Assembly (NCBI GenBank): GCA_034008185.1
Contig: CM067089.1
Coordinates: forward strand, 22,354,213-22,418,212
Origin: Gorsachius magnificus
Lineage: Eukaryota > Chordata > Aves > Pelecaniformes > Ardeidae
Length of the DNA stretch: 64,000 nucleotides
Direction: 5' to 3'
A program made the position numbers and the translations under genes. Below the pieces are notes generated by a model, which saw only the letters and a program-made list of their open reading frames with translations, was not told the DNA's origin and did not search any database. Below are positions 14,601-26,600 of the stretch, one piece after another; within the stretch, counting starts at the first letter, position 1, and the number at the start of each line of letters is the position of its first letter.

Positions 14601-17600
14601 ACTAGAAGAATGTTGATAACACGCTGATGTTTTTAGTTGTTGCCAAGCAGTGCTCAGACTGCTCAAGGAATTTTGAGCTTCTCCTGCTCGGCCAGGTGCA
14701 TAACAAGCTGGGAGTACAGCACAGCTAGGACCCAAACTGTACAAAGAGCTATTCCATACCATATAACGTCATGTTCAGGGGGGTTGGTGGGTCGGTCAGT
14801 CGCTCGGGTACTGATCGCTGCTCGGGACGGGCTGGGCATCGGTCGGCGGGTGGTGAGCAATTGCATTGTGCATCATTCATTTTGTATATTCTGTATATTT
14901 TGTTATCATTCTCATTATTACTATTATTATTATTTTCTCTTATTAAACTGTCTTTATCTCAGCCCTCGGCTCTACCCTTTTTCCCCTTCCCGATTCTCTC
15001 CCCCATCCCACTGAGGGGGGGGGGGGGCGGGGAGTGAGCGAGCGGCTGCGTGGTGCTTAGTTGCCAGCCGGGTTAAACCACGACAGTCCTTTTTGGCACC
15101 CAACGTGGGGCCTGAAGGGCTTGAGATAACGACAGAGTAACCAGAGTATATTAAGGAATTTATATCTGTTAAATAGTTGAGGGTTGCAATTTGATTCATT
15201 TGTTCTTGATCTTAGGTTATCCGATCTGCACCATGCTCCCTCCTTTGCTGTACTTGTTAAAAGTTGGTGTTGGTTTTTGCAGTTTGTTATGCTCTGCGGT
15301 GACCAGACATGTTTTGCTTGGGAAACTTGTTATTAAAACAATGACCTTGAGCTTTATCTGGTATTTGGGTTTCATGTCGAAGTCTGATGGAGAGTGGAGA
15401 CTGACAGTAGACTATCGTGGCCTGAATGAAGTTACGCCACCACTGAGTGCTGCCGTGCCAGACATGCTAGAACTTCAATACGAACTGGAGTCAAAGGCAG
15501 CCAAGTGGTATGCCACAATTGATATTGCAAATGCTTTCTTTTCAATCCCTTTGGCAGCAGAGTGCAGGCAACAGTTTGCTTTCACTTGGAAGGGCATCCA
15601 GTATACCTGGAATCGACTGCCCCAGGGGTGGAAACACAGCCCTACCATTTGCCATGGACTGATCCAGGCAGCACTGGAACAGGGTAATGCTCCAGAACAT
15701 CTGCAATATATTGATGACATCATTGTGTGGGGCAATACAGCAGAAGAAGTTTTTGAGAAAGGGAAGAAAATAGTCCAAATCCTTCTGAAAGCCGGTTTCA
15801 CTATAAAACAAAGTAAAGTCAAAGGACCTGCACAGGAGATCCAGTTCTTAGGAATCAAATGGCAAGATGGACGTCGTCAGATTCCAATGGATGTGATCAA
15901 CAAAATAACAGCCATGTCTCCACCAACTAGCAAAAAGGAAACACAAGCTTTCTTGGGCATTGTGGGTTTTTGGAGAATGCATATTCCAAATTACAGCCAG
16001 ATTGTAAGCCCTCTCTACCAAGTGACCCAGAAGAAGGATGATTTCAAATGGGGCCCTGAACAACAACAAGCCTTTGAACAAATTAAACGGGAGATAGTGC
16101 ACGCAGTAGCCCTTGGGCCGGTCCGGGCAGGGCAAGATGTAAAGAATGTGCTCTACACCGCAGCCGGGGAGAATGGCCCCACCTGGAGCCTTTGGCAGAA
16201 AGCACCAGGGGAGACTCGAGGCCGACCCCTAGGCTTTTGGAGTCGGGGATACAGAGGATCTGAAGCCAACTATACTCCAACTGAAAAAGAGATATTAGCA
16301 GCATATGAAGGGGTTCGAGCTGCTTCAGAAGTGGTTGGTACTGAAGCACAGCTCCTCCTGGCACCCTGACTGCCGGTGCTGGGCTGGATGTTCAAAGGGA
16401 AGGTCCCCTCCACACATCATGCAACTGATGCTACGTGGAGTAAGTGGGTCGCACTGATTACACAACGGGCTCGAATAGGAAACCTCAGTCGCCCAGGAAT
16501 CTTGGAAGTGATCATGGACTGGCCAGAAGGCAAAGATTTTGGAGTATCACCAGAGGAGGAGGTGGTGCGTGCTGAAGAAGCCCCATTATATAATAAACTG
16601 CCAGAAAATGAGAAGCAATATGCCCTGTTCACTGATGGGTCCTGTCGTCTTGTGGGAAAGCATCGGAGGTGGAAGGCTGCTGTATGGAGTCCTACAAGAC
16701 AAGTTGCAGAGACTGCTGAAGGAGAAGGTGAATCAAGTCAGTTTGCAGAGGTGAAAGCCATCCAGCTGGCTTTAGATATTGCTGAAAGAGAAAAATGGCC
16801 AGTGCTCTATCTCTATACTGACTCATGGATGGTGGCAAATGCTTTGTGGGGGTGGTTGCAGCAATGGAAACAGAACAACTGGCAGCGCAGAGGCAAACCC
16901 ATCTGGGCAGCCGCATTGTGGCAAGATATTGCTGCCCGGGTAGAGAACCTGGTTGTAAAGGTACGTCATGTAGATGCTCATGTACCCAAGAGTCGGGCCT
17001 CTGAAGAACATCAAAACAACCAGCAGGCAGATCAGGCTGCTAAGATTGAAGTGGCTCAGGTAGATCTGGACTGGCAACATAAGGGTGAATTGTTTCTAGC
17101 TCGGTGGGCCCATGACACTTCAGGCCATCAAGGAAGAGATGCAACATACAGATGGGCTCGTGATCGAGGGGTGGACTTAACTATGGACGCTATTGCACAG
17201 GTTATCCATGAATGTGAAACATGTGCTGCGATCAAACAAGCCAAGCGGTTAAAGCCTCTCTGGTATGGAGGACGGTGGCTGAAATACAAATATGGAGAGG
17301 CTTGGCAGATCGATTATATCACACTCCCACAAACCCGCCATGGCAAGCGCTATGTGCTCACCATGGTGGAAGCGACCACCGGATGGTTGGAAACATATCC
17401 CGTGCCCCATGCCACCTGCCCGGAACACTATCCTAGGCCTTGAAAAACAAGTCCTGTGGCGGCATGGCACCCCAGAAAGAATTGAGTCAGACAACGGAAC
17501 TCACTTCCGAAACAGCCTCATAGACAAATGGGCCAAAAAGCATGGCATTGAGTGGGTCTATCACATCCCCTATCATGCACCAGCCTCTGGGAAAATTGAA

Positions 17601-20600
17601 CGATACAATGGACTGTTAAAAACTACACTGAAAGCAATGGGTGGTGGAACATTCAAACATTGGGATACACATTTAGCAAAAGCCACCTGGTTAGTCAACA
17701 CTAGAGGATCTGCCAACCGAGCTGGCCCTGCCCAATCAAACCTCTTACGTACTGTAGAAGGGAATAAAGTCCCTGTAGTGCATGTAAAAAATATGCTGGG
17801 GAAGACAGTCTGGGTTACTCCTGCCTCAGGTAAAGGCAAACCCATCCGTGGGATTGCTTTTGCTCAAGGACCTGGCTCTACTTGGTGGGTGATGCAGAAG
17901 GATGGGGAAGTCCGATGTGTACCTCAAAGGGATTTGATTTTGGGTGAAAATAGCCAATGAACTGAATTGTATAATGTTAATTCCTGTGTAATATAGTATG
18001 TCTTTATTTTTACTATTGCTGTATGTCATATCAATGGTATAGCAGTAAGGATCACCCAGATTAAGAAGAATGAATTTTGAAGAAACTAAGGAAGTACAGC
18101 GGATGGAACCAGAACTGACTTCAGCAAGCAACAACCCAACACCAGACCCCATCTCTCCTGCCCTGAAAGACTGTTACGACAGATGGAGCCCAAAACTGTG
18201 GACTAAATGAACCCAATGGACATTTCAGAGGGATGGTCCATAGACTAAGGGAATGATATCTGTGTATGTACCAAAAAGATGAGAAAATGGTGGTGATTAA
18301 TTGGAATGTATTGTAAGGGTAGGACCTAAGCATGACGTAAATGGTATACAATAAGGGGTGGAATGTCCTGGTTTCGGCTGGGATAGAGTTAATTGTCTTC
18401 ACAGAAGCTAGCATAGTGCTGTGCTTTGGATTTAGTACTAGAAGAATGTTGATAACACGCTGATGTTTTTAGTTGTTGCCAAGCAGTGCTCAGACTGCTC
18501 AAGGAATTTTGAGCTTCTCCTGCTCGGCCAGGTGCATAACAAGCTGGGAGTACAGCACAGCTAGGACCCAAACTGTCCAAAGAGCTATTCCATACCATAT
18601 AACGTCATGCTCAGGGGGGTTGGTGGGTCGGTCGGTCGCTCGCGTACTGATCGCTGCTCGGGATGGGCTGGGCATCGGTCGGCGGGTGGTGAGCAATTGC
18701 ATTGTGCATCATTCGTTTTGTATATTCTGTATATTTTGTTATCATTCTCATTATTACTATTATTATTATTTTCTCTTATTAAACTGTCTTTATCTCAGCC
18801 CTCGGCTCTACCCTTTTTCCCCTTCCCGATTCTCTCCCCCATCCCACTGAGGGGGGGGGGCGGGGAGTGAGCGAGCGGCTGCGTGGTGCTGAGTTGCCAG
18901 CCGGGTTAAACCACGACAGTCACACACTTTGCTCTTCCTTCATTACCACCACACCCACACCCTTTGGCACACCCTTCAGGATCAGAGGAAATAATGTCAC
19001 TTAATTCAGCAATCTCCTGTTGCAGGAAACCTTCTCCCCAGCTCCATTCCCCTTAGCTCTCCTCTTGCCAGTGTTCTTGTTCTCAGTCTCTTCCATGCAC
19101 CTGCTGCACCCTCCAGCTCCTCTGCACCACATGGCTGCCCATAACCTCAGCCACCTCTCCAGGTTCCCGTTCCCTTTTGTACAAACTACCCCTGTAAGGC
19201 ACGCAGAAGGCAAAGAAATGTTGTCAAGTTAGCCACAGGACCATGCTTTCCTCCATCGATATGTAGTCCATATCTCCTTCAAGCTCTTCTGGACCTGAAA
19301 AGCTATAATACATTTTATTGCTTTAGTCACTAAGAACTAATATAAAACAAATCTAATGCAGAACAACATGTGAAGAGAAATGAAATAAATGCAGATTCCA
19401 AAAAAGCTCTAGAACGGATGCTGTCTGGTCTCTGGAAACAGATTTCAACTCACCTGCAATGTTACTAGCATTGGCTGCTGGTTGCTCTGTCCCAGGAGAC
19501 ACCTTAGTTACATGGCGAGGAGGCCTTGGAGATCTCTTCTGCTTTTTCCATTTTGATGATTCGCTCATTCCTCCAGCTCTCATTTTCAACTGAAAACCAT
19601 AAATCATTAAGAAAATCAGTATAGCAAAACCACATAGCAGAATGGATTACACAAGCCAACCCACAAAGGCTGTCTCAAAACCCTCAAAGTCAGGCAACAG
19701 CACTTAAATATATCACACAAATTAATCAGCACCTCAAAATCATGCAAACCAGCCCCTGACTCCCCACTCCCCACATAGTAGCCAACACTCTATGCTTGAA
19801 TCAAGGGACAACTTACTGCAGTTACTCTGCTATAATATATACTTAACAGCTCAATTATCACAGCGCTCCCTCCTCCCTATCAATACCTCCTAGAATAAAG
19901 AATTCTCTTAGACCTACAGGCACACATCAAATCTCTTTGCTTTTGCCAATGTTTCCAGACTTCTAAGGGCATCAATTAAATTACATAAGCAAGTACTAGT
20001 TAGGTTTGACATTCAATTAAAATTTCATCATCTATACAAGAAGGCTGAGAACAAAGCTGAGTACCCAGTCCCATGTTGCACAGTCTGCAGCTCTGTCACT
20101 TCTCTCTTGCCTCAATTCACTCTTCATCTTTATAGCAATGCCATGTTCACTTTCCTCCAGATGTTTTTCACTATTAACAGGTATTTCTCGAACACTCCAC
20201 TCACTCCTCGTGCACGACACATTGCAAATACCACCCTAGTGGTTTAGAACCAAACCATTCTGCTTTCACCTGCCTTCTGTCATTACTCCTCAGATCTACA
20301 TCTAACCTAACCCTTTACATCCTTCTTGACCAGGATCCTTCTTCTAGTTCTTACACAGACCTCTGAGTGGGAAAACAAGAATGACAGTAGCAGCAATGCA
20401 GACTTGGTGGCACTTGCTGCAGTGTGCTGTTACTGCAGGCACACACAGACACTCCAGAACTTCCTAAACACAATACAATATTTACTCACATTGACAATGG
20501 CAACAGCAGGCCTGAAAACAGCTTCCTTCTAAAGTTCCTCCAAGTGCAGGACTGCACTTACTCCTGGGTTTGGTAGCTGCAGTCAACTTTTCTGATGCTG

Positions 20601-23600
20601 TCAGACTTCTTCAATTTGGGGTGAAAATTTAACCACTGAACAGGCACCTTGCATGTAGTGGAAACCATTCAGCAAGTCTCAGGACCAGTCCCTGCTTGGT
20701 ATTCTTCTTTGTAAATTTATCACAGTTAAGTTGTATTTTAGGCTATAATATTCCTTATTTCTTATATCCATAGCATCTGATTTAAATTCCCTAGAAGACA
20801 ACTATATTCTTTAGCCTCTTCGTTTTTCTGCAACTTGCGTCCTTCCACCTACTACTCTTCTTAAATGCCAATAAACCTTCTAGGTACCACTACTGTTCTT
20901 CCATCTCTTTCCCTTTTCCAGCTAGAATTCTAACTCATCATACACAGCCTGTAATTTTTCTCATTTAAACAAAGCTTATGAAAATGTTATGTCCCAGTGC
21001 AGTAAACCATTTGTGTAACTTTTCTTTGCACCACAAATTCTATTTGTTTGACAACTAATCCCCAAGTTTTAGCTGTGCTACAGTTTCCTTGAGCTTGATA
21101 ATTAACACCACTCAGAATTACTTTGCTCCTTGTTATTTCTTCCAAATTTTGCAGCAAGAATCTCCTTCTAAATCACAGCTTCTGACAAACACTTATGTGA
21201 CAAGCACCCAGCTAAAACCAAAATTTTGTAGATTTCAAAGTGTTTTAAAATGCTTATGGATCACAATCCTTTAATGTAAAAACTGTCAGCTCTCTCCTCT
21301 TTCTTATTCACTACTTCATAGGGCTATATAAAATACGGGTTATCTTGCCAATCCCTAATGTTTCACCTCTATTTGTTTCCATTTAAAAAAAAAAAAAATC
21401 ACTCTGAGCCTTAAATATTACCAATAGTTTTATTCATTAAAGGCTTAAGCTTCTAATTAGACCAGGTAGTTTTACTTTACCTACTAACTATTCTAGAAAC
21501 AGACTTCCCCCCGCTTCTTTTCAGTAACTTATAAAATAACATCTGAAGACCTAGGGTTCATTGTGCCAAGCTACTTAAAGTAGAAAGGAAACCTGGAAAC
21601 ATACGTGTTAAACCCAAGAAAGCCTGTTTCACATCAGTTCAAAATAACAGACTTAGCTTCTAGCTACTACACCCTGTTGCCATGATCTGCCAGGTAAAAA
21701 GTTACTTGCTAATAACAATTTGTTGGGGGGCAGGCGTGGTGTGGAATTGAATCAGCAAAATGGAGCCAAGGCGTCGCTAGGAGCCAACCATGTCGGTCGC
21801 ACTTCTTTTACCCTCAGTCATGCTCCCGAGAAACAGGCAACTTTGGAACCATCCTATCAGAAGGTTCCAGCCGACAATTTAATTACTATTTCTGATCTCC
21901 CCCCTTTCACACAACACCAAATACCATCTCAGTTCAACACTAGCCCTTTTGAAAAAGTACTTTTCCTCAGATACAACACCCATTTCTAGTGATTGTCCCG
22001 TGCTTTGTATTAGCTCCAAGATTTCTCCTCTTGAGGTTCATAAGGGACATGTGCCCACCTGTCAACATTTTGATGAAACTGTGCCATCTTCCAGATACTG
22101 AGTCACAAAAGCCTCACAGGGATGGGAAACCATTTAGTCAGGGAAGCAAAGACTCAGTTGATTTTTAGAGAATCCTAAACATTTAATCAAAGTATAAAGC
22201 CTTCAGACAAGAAACTAAGTTTATTTGGGGTTTTGGGTGGTTTGGGGGGGTGTGTGGGGGGATTGGTTGTTAGGGGTTTTGGAGGTTTTGACAACTGAAC
22301 AGGTTACCCAGTAGCTTTTTTCCTTCTCGTACCATCCAGTATTCTACATTCTATACTAAGAGGTATCTTTTTATTAAAGTTACCTGCTAGGATTACCTAG
22401 GACTACCTCCCTATATCGTTGTTGGGCCCCCCCCCCCCTTTTTTTTCTTTTGCTATCTCCTGTAAATAAGAGATAGCAAACTACAATAATTGCATAGCTT
22501 AAAAAAATTGCAGAAGCAAACAGAAATGCTTAATAGAAATGTTTCACCAGTGACAAGGGGCTACATGTTGTTTTAACAAACTAACTCTGAGCTTGGGAAT
22601 ACTAAAACAATACATGTACCAAAGGACAGCAAAACCCCATCTTTCATTCTGTATCTTGTATTGAATTAAAATGTAACAATCCCATGACTGCTTGCTTTTT
22701 ATGTTAGTGTAAAAACGTAAAAAAATGTCTGCAGTTTGTCTTTGACTAAAGGAACTATTTCTGATGCTTGTTTTTACCTCCAATACCAAAGCCTTTCCTG
22801 ATTTTGCAAGAAAGCTTGGTTGCATGTTAACAGGCTGAGATTTTAAACCTAAGGTTGCCTTCCTGACTAAATGCTACAGGTAAATGGCATTTAATAGATC
22901 ATTAAAGTATCCTGAATTTTATACATCATCTAAAATTCTGCTTCCCTCTCCAATGCTCATTGTTATTATAGTTGCACTAGTTTTCTTATTATCAAGGTCC
23001 TTCATATTAGGTTAAGCTTGTACTTCCACAGTAAATTACAACTAAAGTTAGTATTTAAAAACTATTCTTTAGAAATCAGAGTAAAGAGGGAGCTCAGAGC
23101 TACTGCTCATTCATCTTGGAACTCAGTACAGATTCCGTTACATTTATCTGAGTTACCTTTGCATAAAGAGACGTGTACATAAAATTGTAGAAAAAAAAAT
23201 TACAAGACTCCAAATGCTTCATTTGATAGATGAGGTTTTAACAATAAAACTCCAGCTAAGGTCTAGGAAGTTGAAGAAAAATGTAGTACTAACAAATTTC
23301 TTTTTAAAGGGTCTGTGAAATCTCATTTTTCTACAAGCCACCTTACCTGCACTCGTTTGCTTTTCCATAAGATACTGTAAGCCTCAAGAGAAAAGGGCAG
23401 GGGCCAATGATTAGTAACTAAAGTGGTTATACTAAAACATGAGCTCATTCTAGATGCAGCATGGAACTGTTCAGCACACCAAGTAGCGTTCAAGACACAA
23501 AAGCATGCAGAAAGAACGCAGTCCACAATCCAAGTCCTGGAGACACCAATGCAGTCCAGTCATCTCACTCACCTACCTGCCTGCACTGCAACAGCTAATG

Positions 23601-26600
23601 AAGTTCATCTGGTGAAATATATTTATGCATCTTAGGCAACTATGAACATAATCCACCCCCAATATCTGTGAAAACTCAGATTTGGGTTCCTCCTGACTCC
23701 CACTGCAGAACCCAATGTTTAGCTACAACACTTTCTACTGCAAAGGAAACATTTCTTAGCCTTCTGTGTAACTCCACATAAATCTGCAAGTCTCCAGCCA
23801 CTGTATTTCCAAACTATCCTTACCGTAGACATAGGACAAAGGAATGGCAAACACATCTCTAAATGTTCTGTTCAGCTTATTTTTCACCAAATAGCATTAA
23901 GGGCAGACAAGAACTAAAACTACATTAAGTTTATGAACCAACATGGAAAACTGAGAAGGGTCCCATCTAAGCTAGTTTCTCAGGGTTTCTAAGATCAGTC
24001 TGAAAACAAAAATCTCCAAGCCTACAGTATTTCTTTAAGAGTATTTTCTAGGGGAATTAGCAGGGACTAATACATTTTGTAATTCAGTTCAGCCCCACTC
24101 ATCCCACATTAGCAAATACTGTGCTGGGAACCATATTTGATTTCAGAAGAAATATGGCCAAAGATGTTGAAAATTTACAGCAGTCTCCTCCAAAAAAAAG
24201 CTTTATAGAGCACTGAAATCCATGATCCTGTACCAAATAAAAAGGTCAGAGATTCACCTTGAGTAAAACTGTCTAAGGCATGCTGGCTCAAGAGATTCTT
24301 CAGGCATGCTGCTACATCTATAACCAAGATCAACAGCTAGGACACACAACACTTGAGCCTGCAGAGAACAATCTACATATTTTATGTTTCTTTTCTTCAG
24401 TTTTTCACTGTCATAGAGGATTCAAATCTTGCCCATGCCCTCCCACTCCCTTCCTCCAAGAGAATGTCGTGATGGTATCTTAGGTGGCACTCACCAAGAC
24501 ACAGAATGCTGCAGTAAAACAAGGGTCTCTCCCTCCCAAGCCTGCCCCAGCTGCAGCCACAAAACTGCAAAGCAACTGCTGCATGCACTGTCCCCCAAAG
24601 CCATGCTGTGTCGAATGAGTGGAGGGAGATTTGCTGCACACAACAAAACTATCTCTCAGATACAAGAGAAGGAAGAGGAGAGTAAAGCAAGAAGGGAGAA
24701 GGGAGAGAGAGACCTTCAGGTTCTTAAAGAGCAATACCCTCTCTAATTGGTTCAAGGCTTTGGGCTGTTCCCCACTACTTAGCTCCAGTTTGTTGAGGAG
24801 ACATGAAGAGATCTGTGAAAGATAGGCAAATGCACGGTTTTAAACAAAGCAAAATAAACCCAAAGAGAAGAATAACCTGGCAGAGCGCAAGGCTGCAGGG
24901 CTGACTCCTGGCATGCACAGCGAAGAGACAGTACAAGGTAACTGCACAGATCAAGACACAAGACAGAGCATCACCTAATCCAGCTGGGAGCAGCCATCAC
25001 TTGATAAGGGTAGCCCTCCTAAATTCAAATTCACCTTCACATTACACCTTCTCTACACAGACCATGACAAATTCTGATACCTGCAGTAAATTAGCCTGAT
25101 CTCTTTTAGCTTTCTTAGGCCAACCTACTACCATCATAAATCTTGCCACTTTTCTCCCACAGCAAGGGAAACAAGCAATCATAACGTTACTACACAAGAA
25201 CTGAAGCCCCAAGCTAGTTTCAGATTCCTACAAGTAAGCATTCAGTCTCTCAAAACACTGCTATACTGGCTCTGAAATGTACATTTACCCAATGTTGCCA
25301 CTTCTCTCAACTCATTAAAAATAAAAACAGAGTGGAAGTTATGTTATAAATAGTACATTCAGCATAAGTTCAAAGGTGGCTATTTCTTCTCTAGCACTCT
25401 TCTTCCCATCCTGTTGCTCTCAACAGTAGAATGCTGTATTTTTACTGACATTCTTTACACAGAGTATAAAGAAAAAATATATATGTATAGAAGTATATAT
25501 GGAGTTCCTCAGGTGGACCTCCCTGCACCTAAGAAATTACCACATACAGTCACAGTTACACTATTTGCCATACTGAATCCAGGTGATAAAAACCTCACTG
25601 TAGAGAGGAAGATGGTGGTGTTGTAAAAACCCGGACCTTCCACCCTCAGAAAATTGTGCATTTAGGGAAAGGGAGAAAAAGAACAGTCTGCTTTAATTTG
25701 GCTGCTAATATAGATGGCATTGCCTATGCGAACTAAGGTTTTCAGTACAGAATGCTGGCCCTTCTAGAAGCCAACAAAGGTTTTTCTACAGTAGACCAAC
25801 TTCATAATGCTTTCATGCTGTTTCACCAGCCTCAAAGTTTCCTTTCTACAAAGGGACAACTGGACAGATACATCCCGAGAGCTAATACTAGACCTGTAGC
25901 AAATGAAGAAAGATGAGAAAGAAGCTGGAGAGAGAGCAGAAGACAGCAAATTATCAGAAAACATCACATCAGGTCCCACAACTCACTGGAGTTTTCTAGC
26001 CCACAGCAGCTGATGGCTGTTCCCAGAATCCAGACTGACTCACTTAGGCAGCAGTATCATTAACAAGATTCACTACTGGACTATGCGGGCTTAATCCCAC
26101 AGAATTAATGAAGCTATGTCCATTTATGAGGTTAAACATGCTCTTTCAGTGAACTAGGGACTTGCAGGAATGAAGAAACACAAGTGTGAAAACAAATAAT
26201 AGAGATGAGCGCAACCCTGAGACAAGAGCAGAACAGCCAACAGTGTGCTGAGTCTTACCTTCTTCATGTTCGTTCCCATGTAGCTTTTAGGCTCTTCTTT
26301 AAACTGAGGCAACCTGAAAGACAAAGAACAAGCCAAAATACATAAACTTTCTTGGGTTAACAAAAAGGGAAAAAAAAAAAATAGCCTGGTCTTTCCAGAG
26401 AGATACTAGAAAAAAACAAACCAAAACAAAATTAGGTTTTCTCCACAGAAAGAGACATTCTTAGTTTTCCCTGTAAAAATCTGCTGAGGGAAAAAAACCC
26501 CAAGTATAGAGGTGCTTTGCATGCTATTACTGCTAATGGCAGTTTTGCTATATTGATTTTCATTGTTAATGGTCATGTAAGTACAGTTTCTTTTCCTTCA

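Larger units (their letters stand above)
14528..18918 (+). mobile_element. Endogenous retrovirus, ERVL-like, internally deleted, antisense in GBF1
   Basis: A complete LTR-internal-LTR element of 4,391 bp: 5' LTR 14528-15085, internal 15086-18363, 3' LTR 18364-18918. Both LTRs run TG to CA and the element is flanked by a perfect 5-bp duplication (GTCAC). The internal part has a primer binding site, reverse transcriptase, RNase H, integrase and a polypurine tract. Gag, protease and env are absent; reverse transcriptase begins only about 300 bp after the 5' LTR. The 5-bp duplication and lack of env fit class III (ERVL) elements, but the lysine-type primer site is more usual in class II, so class assignment is moderate. 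Pol carries a nonsense codon and a frameshift, so the copy cannot make functional proteins. It lies in reverse orientation to GBF1, the orientation generally tolerated in introns. Confidence 0.95.

Noticed and set aside
14637..15014. A 125-codon frame, duplicated at 18473-18850.
   Set aside because: Both copies lie in the LTRs, so the duplication only reflects LTR identity; the sequence is low complexity.
15475..15858. Several long minus-strand frames opposite the pol region.
   Set aside because: Antisense shadows of the reverse transcriptase and RNase H coding sequence.
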